Part shown: one piece after another, positions 1 through 12,100 of the stretch
How the letters are laid out: each line of letters starts with the position of its first letter
How positions within the stretch are numbered: the stretch's first letter is position 1
DNA from: Acanthochlamys bracteata
Taxonomy: Eukaryota > Streptophyta > Magnoliopsida > Pandanales > Velloziaceae
Assembly (NCBI GenBank): GCA_019914995.1
Contig: CM034135.1
Span: forward strand, 7,194,501-7,258,500
Reading direction: 5' to 3'
DNA: 64,000 bases
Position numbers and translations under genes: made by a program
The notes under the pieces: model-generated
Database searches by the model: none
What the model was told of the DNA's origin: nothing
What the model saw: the letters and a program-made list of their open reading frames with translations, nothing else

Positions 1-341
1 AGAAGAAGAAAATCTTCTGTTGCTGTTCTTTTTCTTTCCATGATTGAAGGAAGAGCAACAATGCTTCAATCTGTCAATCAATCAATGAGAAAATTGCTCA
101 ACAAAAATTCAGAAGGGAAGCTTTAGATCAAAATCAAGACCCGCTTGGATACGTGAGATCTTCTTACTTTAATTAGGAGTCCGAAATCGAGTTAGCAGAA
201 ATTTTGTAAATTAGCTCCGACGGCTGAGATCACACTAGCTGTCGTATAATCCTTTGTTATTCTGATGTACCTGAGACTGAAGTCCAAGTTGCTAGACCAC
301 AACGTCACCAAAGAAAGTTCAGGAAGGAATGCAACACTTAT
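1..341. other. Left-edge non-coding segment
   Basis: I see no open reading frame that looks like a gene and no recognisable RNA gene here. The segment is mixed-composition flank that ends at the target-site duplication of the hAT element. It could be the end or the UTR of a gene lying outside the window, but nothing in the sequence proves that. Confidence 0.4.
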
Positions 342-349
342 ATTGGTTG

Positions 350-918
350 TAGGGGTGGCAATATGGGTTTATGTGTCAGTTCCGAATCGACTCATATAAT
401 AACTGGGTCAAAAATATTCAACCCTAACCCGACCCGTTTATTTATATGGGTCAAAATTGTCAACCCTAATCCAACCTATTTATAACCAGGTCAAACTCGG
501 ATCGACCCATTTAATAATTAAATTATTAAATAAAAATTATAAATATTAATTTTTAATAATAATATATCAAAATTATTAATTATGATGTATTTAAAAAGAA
601 AAAATATTAATTTTGACAAATTTATAAATTAAATAAAAATTAGTTAAAATTAAGATAAATTAAATATATATATATATATATATATACACAAATTAAATTC
701 AAATTTTTTGCTATTTTTTTCTAATTTTTAAATAATATATACTATATAAATAGTTAAACGGGTCATTTTCGGATCAACCCGAATCCAACCCGAATCCGTT
801 TAAATTTTCAGGTCGACCCGAAATCGACCCAAACCCGTCTAAGGCTTGACCCGAACCTGACTTTTTCGGGTTGGTTTCGGGTCGGGTTTTCGAGTCGGGT
901 CGATTTTTGCCACTCCTA
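350..918. mobile_element. Non-autonomous hAT-type MITE
   Basis: The element is 569 bp and bounded by imperfect 12-bp terminal inverted repeats: TAGGGGTGGCAA on the left and TTGCCACTCCTA on the right, with one mismatch. It is flanked by a perfect 8-bp direct repeat, ATTGGTTG, at 342-349 and 919-926, which is the target duplication size expected for hAT transposases. Subterminal zones at both ends carry repeated GGGTC/GACCC-type motifs, as in many hAT elements. The interior is AT-rich and contains an (AT)n tract near 664-687. No transposase reading frame is present, so it must have moved with an enzyme encoded elsewhere. The perfect target duplication suggests a fairly recent insertion. Confidence 0.9.
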
Positions 919-984
919 ATTGGTTGCAAGTGAAGTGGCAACAGAGAGTTGTCAGGGATGCTGTTGTCCATCAAGTCCAAATAG

Positions 985-1108
985 TAGAATTTGATTTAAT
1001 TCCAATAAGAAGTATAGTGTATGAACTCCATATGAGTTCAACTTCTTAGAGTTTGATTTAATTCCAATAAGGAGTGTAGTGTAGGAACTCCATATGAGTT
1101 CAACTTCT
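985..1108. repeat. 62-bp tandem duplication upstream of F-box gene
   Basis: Two near-identical 62-bp units lie head to tail at 985-1046 and 1047-1108. They differ by only a few substitutions and both contain the near-palindrome AACTCCATATGAGTT. The array sits just upstream of the TATA box of the F-box gene, so it may lie in that promoter. It could also be part of an old LTR fragment. The sequence alone does not decide. Confidence 0.85.
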
Positions 1109-1122
1109 TATCGCAATAAGTG

Positions 1123-1145
1123 TTAGAGTCCTTTAAGGACTCTAA
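1123..1145. repeat. Perfect 11-bp inverted repeat in promoter
   Basis: Arms TTAGAGTCCTT and AAGGACTCTAA flank a single central base. The palindrome sits about 13 bp before the TATA box and directly after the 62-bp tandem duplication. It could bind a dimeric regulator or be part of an old LTR end. No specific factor is recognised. Confidence 0.6.
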
Positions 1146-1157
1146 TAGTAGATATAG

Positions 1158-1165
1158 TATAAATA
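1158..1165 (+). promoter_or_regulatory. TATA box of the F-box gene
   Basis: TATAAATA is a good plant TATA match on the strand of the downstream F-box gene. Transcription would start around 1190, giving an unspliced 5' leader of about 300 nt before the ATG at 1493. No competing gene on this strand lies nearby. Confidence 0.6.
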
Positions 1166-1492
1166 AGCGCAGGCTTCTCCAGAAGAGAGGAGGAACAAAT
1201 TATTTCTTTCAATTCTAATCTTTTCATTGCAAGTTTATTTCAGCTTTATTGTTTCTGCATCTACTTTTTCCTATAACCACAATTTCTTTGATATAGCATA
1301 TCAATTCCTTTTAAAAATAATTTGTTTTGAAATTTGGATTTGTTTCGAAGGCAAGTTACCAAAGCTCTTGTTCTATAATTAAGAGCTTTCATAACAACTC
1401 TTGTTCACCAAGTTTTCAACTTCAAATCTTCTCCTACTGCATTCCAAAAATCTTTAGAAGCCCTTTCAAACACTTTACAGTACTAATCAACA

Positions 1493-2566
1493 ATGGAAGA
1501 ATTCGGTCGACGTACATTGCCCGATGACGTCCATCACCAAATCCTTCAGTTTCTTACGACGAAATCACTTGACAGATTCCAATACATCTGTAAGCAGTGG
1601 AGTTCCTGGTTCTTGCAGAAGCCTGTTCTTCTCTTATACTCAAGGAGAATTTTTGTTAACGATACTTTCAGGTCATGCACTTACTACCACGATATTGAAT
1701 TCTCTAGTCAGCACTTCGACGAGGATGAGAAATCCAATACGAATATATTGTTCAACACGGTTAGGACTTACGATTTCGGGTCCATACTGATATGCATGAA
1801 CTACCTTTGCTTCCAAGACGGCGAACATATACGCCTTTACAATCTCATCGGTGGCAACCATAGACGAACACATACGTTACCCTTGTTGAAATTTCGACAG
1901 AAGCACTTCACTGAGCAAATAGGTTTTGGGCGCGCAAACACGACCGAAGAGTTCAAAGTAATTCAAATACATCAACGACAGTGTTATGTTTGCACCGTTC
2001 AATGGAGACGCAAAAAGTGGAGGGAAGTTGCAGAAGCACCTTTCTATGTTGGTGGCAGCTCTGCTTTTGTTAATGGATCTATACACTTCTTGCCAGCATT
2101 CCCTGAACAACCCCATAAAAGCATAGCCAAGTTTGATCTTGAGCTCGAGGACTGGAGAATTCTTCCACTGCCTGAAAGTATAGCGGAGAACTTCGGCACG
2201 GTACCTTACGTGAGATTTCACTTAAGCGAGCTCAACGGGTTACTTTGCTTATCCATCTACCATGATTCTCCAAACAATAACAAGAAAAATATCGATATCT
2301 GGGTGCTGAAAGATTACGGTAGTAACTTCTGGGTGAATGAGTACAACATCAATTTATCGATTTGGACTTGGAACTGGTTTACCGGTTATATAGTTCCAGT
2401 ATGGACAGATGATGCAAACGGAAAGTTACTGATCCATCAACAGTATGAGCAGCAGCTGTACTGGTATGATCCTAAACTCAAAAACGTAACGAAATTTGGC
2501 GAGAACAATGTTTATAAAGTAGGAGTTTATATGGAAACTAGTCTATCTTTTCGTATACGAATTTGA
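1493..2566 (+). CDS. F-box protein with F-box-associated (FBA) region
   Basis: Single-exon gene of 357 codons. Residues about 9-43 form a clear F-box beginning LPDDVHHQILQFLTTKSLDR and continuing to a CKQWSSW segment, which is the SKP1-docking motif of SCF ubiquitin ligases. The rest resembles F-box-associated interaction domains: beta-rich segments such as VNGSIHFLP, a LEDWRILPLPES segment, LNGLLCLSIY and IDIWVLKDYG. By family, it would present a substrate to a CUL1-SKP1 E3 ligase. The substrate cannot be predicted, because this family is large and fast-evolving. The ATG at 1493 is chosen because it precedes the F-box by only eight residues and follows a plausible TATA box and leader. No frame damage is seen, so the gene looks intact. 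Confidence 0.85.
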   Translation: MEEFGRRTLPDDVHHQILQFLTTKSLDRFQYICKQWSSWFLQKPVLLLYSRRIFVNDTFRSCTYYHDIEFSSQHFDEDEKSNTNILFNTVRTYDFGSILICMNYLCFQDGEHIRLYNLIGGNHRRTHTLPLLKFRQKHFTEQIGFGRANTTEEFKVIQIHQRQCYVCTVQWRRKKWREVAEAPFYVGGSSAFVNGSIHFLPAFPEQPHKSIAKFDLELEDWRILPLPESIAENFGTVPYVRFHLSELNGLLCLSIYHDSPNNNKKNIDIWVLKDYGSNFWVNEYNINLSIWTWNWFTGYIVPVWTDDANGKLLIHQQYEQQLYWYDPKLKNVTKFGENNVYKVGVYMETSLSFRIRI

Positions 2567-3144
2567 ATGTTGATGTAGTGTATAAAATTTTTTTTGTAAG
2601 TTTCTTTTGTTTAATTAAAGAAGGGAACAAGTACTAGTTCGTTTTATACTGCAAATATTGCTGGAAGCTTCTGCAATTCAAAGTTCCAGTAAGTAGATTC
2701 TCAAATAAGAGAAACATAAGGATTTTGGAGGATAACATACTAAAATCTGTAGAGTGCTCGAGTTTTTTGCTGGGAGGCGTCTGAGTTCGAAAATTACATC
2801 TTCTGCTACGGTTCTCCGTTGCTTCGCTTCTACCGTGGAGCTATCATCGCATATGCCAAAATGTTAGGTCTTTGAGCAAACAATATATAGGGTCTGCCAA
2901 TATGGGATTAAACTACAACTATAGCCCTCATTTGGAAGAAAACAGATTAAAGATCAAAATAAGAAAAGGAAACGACTGCTATGAAAATTATAGTAAACGT
3001 TTAACAGAGAGGGACCTGCTAGTTTAATCATACCACCTCCTGAAGATAAAAAATGGAGGATCATGATTTAATATGTTCAGAAAATTGTCCGGATGAATTT
3101 GCACGGTGATTTCTTTAGGCTCGACGCAAGCTGTGTTGTAACAA
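2567..3144. other. Convergent 3' spacer between F-box gene and DEGP2
   Basis: This holds the 3' UTR of the F-box gene (plus strand) and that of DEGP2 (minus strand), which converge here. I see no further coding sequence, RNA gene or repeat of note. Confidence 0.6.
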
Positions 3145-6100
3145 TCACGCCCATAATAGACCTTCAAACACAAATTCTTGATTTGAAACTGGACTATCTC
3201 CAATATCGTCAGCAATAGTTTGATCGTCTTCTTGGTCCACATATGGTTCCATCAAGTCAGTTGACCTTTCCGATGGGATTCCATAGTCCTTTAGAATACA
3301 TGGTGATGCAGTAACAGCAGCCTCTCGTTCAAGAACAGCAAGGAAATTATCTTCAAACTCAAATACCATGTACTTGTCTTTGCACGCTACAAAACAATTC
3401 AGAATAAGACGCCATCTAACTATAAGCTTATGACTTGAGATTGAAAGTGGGCACAGTGAACTTACAATCAACAAGATGTGCTAGATGACGTATGTTTTTA
3501 ATGCGAGTACCGTTGAATTTTAGAACCTGTTACATGGAATGGCATTGAACAGTCGATATTGAATCCGTATTAGATTGCAACAAATGCAAAGAAGTATAGC
3601 AATGGATTACCTGCTGGTTGCCGATATCCTCATAACCAATGTTAACTTCATTCGCCAAGACCTTAGTTAACAAGAAGAGCACATTATAGGAATATCAATA
3701 TAACAATTTGCCGTAAAGGAGGAAAAAGTAGACATATATAGAAAATACCCAATTCTTGAATAATATAAAACTGTCCTCAGGCTAAAAGGGAAAAAAGAGT
3801 CCTTGATTAAATAAACATTTAGGTGGAACTCCTACTTTAAATTGCTGACTTTGTATCTTCGATTTTCAGTTATATTAATCACTTCTAAGTCATCTCCAGA
3901 CTCCCAATAACCCTGGTGCTTGGTTATGATGAATTGCCATCGTAGTTCCAAACACAGATCTTTTTCTTCTCACCCATCACCCTTTGACATATGAAAAATA
4001 ATTCGAAAAAAAAAAAAAAAAGTTTGCCGCATGTTCTATTCAATCAAACAGCCTACACGAGCTGAATCAGCATGCCTCCAACCTTACTAGGAGAATATAC
4101 AGCACGGACTGAAATCAACATGAAAAGTTGAGTAACCAACAAGACAAGTGCAAAGTTGGAGGCAATGCTGTTGAAAAGATCTCAGACGTTCCCCTAGGTG
4201 CTCAGGCAACAGAAGGTGACCGGTTCTCGGCTTGGTTGAGGTTAGGCCCCCCAATTTCTACTAGGCAAAGCTTAGGAGCTCATTTGAGAGCTTAGGTCTG
4301 CGCCTCAAAGGGACAGTTTAGGTGATCATGCAAGCACCTGGGCTTTGTTACTATTCTTGTATTGACTACAAAATTCAATTAGGTTATCTTTTGTATCACT
4401 AAGTGGGCATAAATGTGGAATATTAAAAAACAAGGGAGAGAAACGAAAAAAAGAGAGAAGAAAGAAATTTCATGGTCACAGGTTCTGTTTTCAGGAAACG
4501 AAACCTACTATTTGGGTTCTGTTCTTGAGAAAAGAAAACCATATACCGCTCTGCTTCAAGGAAAACAAAATAGGAAAAGGGTTTTGTTTCTACGGTTATG
4601 TCATATATTTAACTTTTGGTCAATGTTGATATTGCTTGCATGTATATATACCACGGTAAAGTTTACTTATGAGATAATTAAACCTTAATTTACAGCAGAT
4701 ATTACATGCTTGGCGAAATTGAACTTTTGAAATGAGTTGCTTAGCATGTTCATTTACCATATGTAATGACTACCAAATTCTAACAGTGCTCTAATCTTGA
4801 ATCGGTATGCACATAACACAAGGGAATCTAGAGATGTACCCAAACTTCTGATTCCCAGTTTAGATATTTGTCTCTGTGTTTTTGCTTTCAATTATTTTCT
4901 TAACCTGTTATGCCATAATGGTTTGTCTTGTTTAAATTAACACAAGGATACAATCACTTATGCAGGGATACAACCATACAGGTTTTGGAGATAGCACACT
5001 ATAGTTCCAAAAACAACACACTCTGCTCCTCACTGATTTAAATTTATGAGAGATTTACATATTTTTAAGCTGTCTTTACTAAAGGTCAAATGTTTGGGCG
5101 GCTTACATTGGTTCATACTTTGTAGCCCCAACTTGATTAAAACATGTCTAATGAAATATAGCACTCACAGATATCATATTTATTACGACCAAAGGTTCCA
5201 AGAAAGTTCAAATTATTAATAAAATGCAATTACATGAATATGCAACAATAGATCTTCCGTTTAAGAACCAACCTGCGATAGAATAACAATTTCTTCTCCC
5301 TTGAATCTTGCTAATGAATAGCGTGCCTTCGCCAACAATTTTAGCTGGACAAGAAACAAAACCATTACATTATATCAGTCCAAAAAATGTACTTTACATA
5401 AGGTAGCAGTTTATCATAATAAACAACATTATTTGTACTTACTCCAATTGTATCTTCACACTCCTCTCTGCGAAGATAAGCAAGTGAAATAAGTATACAT
5501 GATAGAATGATAAGCGTGATACAAACAAATCATAGCATTCAGTTTTCTAAAAGACAAAGAATGGGTGAAGATAGGAAAAAATTTTCTTCCGTATAATATC
5601 TTGCTCACTTACTCAATTAAGGGTTCTGAAAGAGGAGTGAACACAAGACCTGCAACAATAAGGTAAGATGGTTGCCCTCCTTCTATATGATATGGAACCT
5701 ACAAAAAGAAGGATAGCCATTATGCTGAGTTCCTTGCAACAGATGAAAGTACACAGGAGTAAGCAGAGTGTGAGATGATCATTTAAAATACTTTTAAGGA
5801 CTGAAAATGCATACTAGATGTACACGAGGCTGCAGAACAGTCTGAACTTCCATGTACTCTCCTCTTCGTATAATTCCAAGGTCAGCAACATCTCCCGAGA
5901 ATCTGGTTGACAATGCAACTAACTGTCAGCCCCCAAAAGACAACCCAAACAAAATGACCAGTAAGTACAAGAGTAGAAACCTTTAAACTATAAGATACAA
6001 AAAGGGCTGCAACATAGACTGCATTTTGAGATATACAGAAACGTTAAATAGGATAGATAAAATGTATAATTTACATTCCTTTACTGTGATTTACTCAAAC

Positions 6101-9100
6101 TGAAGCTACTATTCAGACTTAAAATGACATAGACATAGGCACTAATCTAACTGAACTGATCAAACAGAGGAAAGTTTATTTACCCTGCTCCCCACTGCCA
6201 GGGCAAGAAAAAAAGAAAAAGGATCATAAAATGAAGAGTATATGAACATCCCAAATTGCAAGAAACACATAAAAGCTGACTAAAATGGGAACATTCCAAA
6301 TTCATAAAGTCCTCACTCTTACTTTTGGCTGATAAGATAACGAAAAGCAATTCGCTCCGTGGACCGAAATGGAACTGTGCCTTCACTTCCAACACGGATA
6401 CCATCAAAGCTAACTATCACATCCCCCTGCAAAGTTGAGACCAAATTTTTTAACACTTCCATTCAATTGCAGCCATTAAGAAATCTCAAAGTATTGCATG
6501 AAGCCATTAATATGAGTTTAGACACTATGAGTCACAAAAGTAAGTTTCAAGACAGTATTTAAGTATGTAGAGTAACAGTTAAAAGAAAACATATAAGCAG
6601 CCAAAGGTAAGAGCCACAACATAGTATGTCCCAAAATCAGAGTTGTTTATGCATTTTAAATAAATCAATTCAATACCTCCTTGAGAACTTTGCGAGCAGG
6701 GGTTGTTGGCTCTACACGTCGAACCAGTACACCCTTCTTGCAGAAAGAAAGAGTAAAGCAGTTATAGTACAGACTGCTAACATTCTTTAAGGCTAAATCC
6801 AAATCATGCAGATTAAGTAATCAAAGTAGGTTAGAAATCTTTTCAAGAAAGAAAAAAAAGAAAAGGTTTTTTGCAACAGTTATCCAGACTAAGAACCCAT
6901 GAGTAGCTTAAAGGAAATCTAAGAATCAAGAAAAAGTATGAGGCAGAAAAAAGTATGAGGCAGGTGCATAACTATATTTCATTCTATTCATCTTCCGGAA
7001 AAATGGTTATACAAGAAAAGTGAATGTTCAAAATTGGAACATGAAAAGAAGGCCAGCATTCTGCAAGTAGCTTATTCAAAAAGAAAAACACAAAAGTTTC
7101 AACAAACAAGATAAGGACATAGACAGAAATACAGAGGGAATCTAATTGTTCGAACTTAATGAGAATGAAGAGTTCAGGACAAGTTATGCAATGATTATTG
7201 CGCAAGTTATTCGTCATGGACAACCAGCCTTCGCCACAGGCTGCAACTTAATATATTAGATTGTCAAGTCCTACCTTAAGGACAACGCCATAGCTATAGC
7301 TAAGCAAAAGTTAAAGTAGCAATAACTGCATAACCATAGAAAACACAACACAGCTGATATAAGCACAATCGAACAATCTGGATAGTGATAATTGAAAATC
7401 TGGATCAGGCCAATCCAAATTAAAATCCACTCCTCCTGATTCTGATGACCAGCATTTATAGGGTAGGAGTGGTAGAGTTACCAGACTCTCCATGCGCCAC
7501 AACAAAACACAACCTAGGTTCGAGGGTCTGGGTTTCTCGACCCGGATCAAGGTAGGTTTGCGACTTGGGTTTACAAGAACAGAAATCCAATTGGTCTATT
7601 TTTATGTGCAATCAAACCATTACGTATTTATTTTGTTGTTATATTCTTCAACTTTCCTTATAATATCAAAGAGCTTAGTTACTGAACTTTATGTTGGCAT
7701 TACTTTTACAAGTAGTATACGTATTTTCCCCTCAAGCATCCTGATTGATTCACCCCTAAAATACCATGCACCAACATAGGTTGTACAACATACTTGAACC
7801 GTACAATGATCCAACACCTCCCATAAACCATCTAAAGGTTTAAAATATTATTCAATAAGATTAAACTTAGAGGAACTAAAAACTTTAGTTTGGCCAAACT
7901 AGGGTGGACAACATAGGCAACCCTTATAAATAAAGAACCCAATCCAACTAGAACCCACTATGAAGACCTAACAAAGAAGGATCAGCAAATGGTATTGTTA
8001 CATTGTTTTATACATACAGCAACTGCTCATTGAAGTCAACCAAGAACTACCATTTTAAGTTTGTCTACCTCGACATTTTCAATGCTAAAACTACGGTAAT
8101 TTATAACACAATCAAACTGGAATCTAAGGCAACTAGTCACATCATGCAGCATTTGGAATATTGATATGCAATTCTAACATATAGCTTTGTACAACAATAA
8201 GTAAAACCTTGAAACTATACAAAAGTAAATATAAAGCTGAATAAGTAGGTACCTCATTTGAAGGTACATTTAGGCATGCACGTAGTGCTGGATTCTCCAA
8301 TTTCTGAAGCAACACCCCCAAGCAAGGAAAACCTAATTACATAACAGTTAGCAGAAGGTGAAAACAAACCATTACATACTATGCAACATAATAAGTTCAA
8401 CAAATATGTAAAAATTTTTAACTATTTTGGAGTAACTAGTTATCTGCTTCAGAGTCTTAGATTATGTTTTTACAGGGTTAACTTCCAACTACTTCCCTTT
8501 TTAGTCTTGCTCATGATTTCTAGATACGGGAAAATCACATACTTACTAGCAAAATTGCAACAAAAACAACCTCACGGATCACATTGAGTACAGGTAAAAG
8601 AAACAAATATGGTCTGTAAGACTAACATTTGTGAATCTAGTTTGGATTCTCCTTTTGCTTAACGTCATACTGCTCAACTTCCCACGCAGTCATGTGTGCA
8701 TGTAACATTCACACAATCAAACCAAGGAACTTGTTTGCGTAATAACCTACATTCCAATTACCTTAGCAATCCAACACAATATCTTCCAAAAGATTGCCAG
8801 TAGCTATTTAATGGTAATATGCTCATATGTCTTGCTGAAAATAGGCCAATGGCTTGTGATTGTTTTAGTTCTTCAACTTGTTTTGAATACCAATAATTGA
8901 AGGAATAAGTCTATCAATATCAAGCAAGCTTACATCCAAGATTTCAGATACACAACAAAATGTCTTCCACGTTGACTATATCCTGACAAATAATCTCTTA
9001 TGCAAAGTAAATTTACAAGAATATTATGACGAGACGCCCCAAATGTTACTAACAACCTATTTTTCACAATTATTCACTTCACCTTAAAAACATAATGATA

Positions 9101-12100
9101 ATCAAATAAGAAATATGGGAGCCAAACCAGTAGTACCATCCAGTCTTGCAAAGATAAAGGCAATAAGGAACTACCATTGGATCTAACCATGTGTATCAAG
9201 ATAACACTAAGATTATTGCTAACAAAGAGCAGGTGCTAACATGCATACCAGTATATTTCTCATTCCTTTCATAATCGTCTAAGAAATGAGACACCACAGT
9301 GGTTGGTATAACATAACCAATATTTTCAGCTTCTTCAGACCTGAATACCTAAATGAATTGACTAATAAGAAATATGACATGGACAATTTGTTCCAATAAA
9401 AAATGACTTTCAGGTGGTCACATCTCTGAAGCATAAGTAGAATCATATGGATCAAACAGAAAGAAGCATAACTTTTGTTTTTTTTCCTCAAGAAAGCAAC
9501 ACCAACTACAACAATAGCTAAGCCTTCTCCCACTAGACGAGTTCAGCCACATGAATCCTTTCACGTCATTGCGCACTACTTTGAACATCATCCTCGGTCA
9601 AGCCACTAACAAATTAGTCATTTCATGGTAGATAACCAAGTCTTTTTAGGCCTTTTTCTACCCTCCTAACAAGATGACCACATCGTTCTTTTATCTTTTC
9701 TTAACAAAAAAAAGATATAGACAAGAGAAAGAAGAAACAACATACTCTGACACAAACTTACTGATTATGTACACTCCTTGGGGAAATTAATCATAAAGCC
9801 CACCAAACAAACCATTTAGCACAAGTCATTCAAGGTGGTTGATGCTTACCATTACTAAGCGACCTCTCTGAAGAAACTCTTGTTATACAGCAAGACACAA
9901 TGGTCCATTCAGGTCAGGATATTAAATATCATAAGAAGTGTTAGGCAGATTTGTTGATATTGTAAGCATCAGAAACAGAGCCCATTATAGAATTTTCTTA
10001 CTGGCATGTATTTGGATTTCCAATTCTTAACTTGCGGCACACTTCATGCATTTCTTTTAATTTTGTTAATAGAACAGGCATTCAGAAAGTGAAGACTATA
10101 AAGGCTGCCATCATATTCATATTTTATTAAGAAGCAGTACAGCTCACACTAAGATAGGGGAGAATATACCTGAAATGCTACTCCAATACATTCGCCTTGT
10201 TCATTGAATGCAGGGCCTCCACTATTCCCTGAACATAAGCAAAACTTAATAACAATACATAGTTTACTTGAGCAATAGTTTCTTACCGCTGATAAACTCA
10301 ACCACAATACCATGCTATTAAATGACCTACCAGGGTTTATAGCAGCATCAATTTGAATGCCAAGTAAATCAGATGATCCATGAGCATAAGAAGTTACCTG
10401 ATATGCCCAAAACATACTTTCATCAAGAACATTTTATAAAGAATCGTTCAAGTTTAAGATTTATCTGGAATAAGGATAAGGATAAGGATAAGGAGAAAAT
10501 GAACATAACTGACGAAAATAGATGGTTCTGCTATGCTTTTGGTTGATATATACAGAGTTCATCATTATAAACTGTCGACTTTCATATAGAGGTAATACTT
10601 TGCTGCCTCTACTTTTGTTTCCTTGTTACAGAGGAAATTCTTGCCACCTCTACCTTCTAAAACCTAAAATTTGAATGTGCATAGAAGGATTCTTGAAACA
10701 TAAGAAGCTCAACCATCTAGGTCTTGAACAAACATGCGTAGGTTGACATCCAAGAAACCTCAAAGAAGGGCTTAACTAAAAATAGCCCAAACTATTGCTG
10801 ACAATTAGAGTAAAAGAAGTAGACAGAAGTTTTGTGAATGAGTAAAATTCTGATAATAAGAGAAAATGTTGGTAGGTAACTACAGAGGGAAGAATGAAAA
10901 TTTTGGGAGGGAAAAAAAATCAAAATTATGGATGAAAAGAATAGGTGATGTGAAGTTAAAAGTAAAAAGAACTTTATGTCTTGAAAGTGCAAGTATTAAC
11001 ACTTTTTTATACATATCACCAATACCAAAAGGGGTTATTAGGAACAGGCCCCAGGATATAGCCATTTTTAAATTAAGTCTAATTGATTAGGATATTTGAT
11101 TGTTAGCTTCGTAACTGCTACCAAGATCAAATGTTAAGCCTCTAAGTGAAGCAATTATAATGGGGTCACACAATGCATACAGATTGTAGATGCAGCTAGA
11201 TGCAATGAAATGAAATTAAGGCAGATAATAGTAGCAAGAATCAACCTCAATGCGTGATACAACTCCTTTAGTGACTGAGATTGTATCCCCTCCTAAAGGG
11301 TACCCGACAACAGTTACAGAGTCCTACAAATGGTCAGGAATTACAAACCAAAAGCAAACTATTACATGTAGAACTAGAAAAGTAGAAGACAATGCAAGTG
11401 AAAGAGCTCATAATAGGAATCTAAAATATGTGGAAGGACCATAATTATACAAAAATAGCAGTTTGAGGACAAAGTGCAGGTAACAGTGACCTTTATTCAA
11501 ATTTCAAAATGGCATGTGAAAAGCACACCAGTTATCTGATGCATGGTTTCGATGGACAACCACCATATAATTAAGATAACAAAAGGCTATTGCAATATAA
11601 GGAAAAACACTAAGCAGCCAAAAGCTCATCATTAGAACAAAATCTGTACGTTGGTTGCTACTTTATCTTTTGAATTTTGTAGTTCCAAAAAAAAAAACAA
11701 GCAAACATCCAGTTTTTAAGAACATTAAATGGAAACCCCAAGAAGAAATCCCTCAATTATGGCGAAAAGATCTTTGACAAAACCTTAGAATAAAACTTGC
11801 AATAGATAAATCTGAGTGAGATTTACAGTTTCTATGCACTTAACTTCGCACACATGAAAACAAAACATGCTTAAGAAGGTTAGCCAGAAATGCTGCAAGA
11901 AAAGTGCATATGTTAGCTTGTGTCAACTTAAAATTTTAGAAAGTCAAAAGCATGGGGCCATCCAGCAGCTATTGCTCTGATGACACATTGTGGGTTCCAG
12001 TGGTTTAATTCTTTATTTCTGAATTGCTATGTTGTGATTCTCCTGTGCTGTAAGTTAGAGGTGAAATATGACTTTCTTATGATGACATTTGAATGATTTA

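Noticed and set aside
4413-4688. 91-codon open frame
   Set aside because: It lies inside the DEGP2 intron between exons 18 and 19, is low-complexity and Lys-rich, and has no recognisable domain.
7492-7560. GGTTCGAGGGTCTGG resembling a pol III B box, so a possible tRNA-like SINE
   Set aside because: I could not find a matching A box at the right distance, a tRNA fold, a terminal tail or a target duplication. It lies within a DEGP2 intron.
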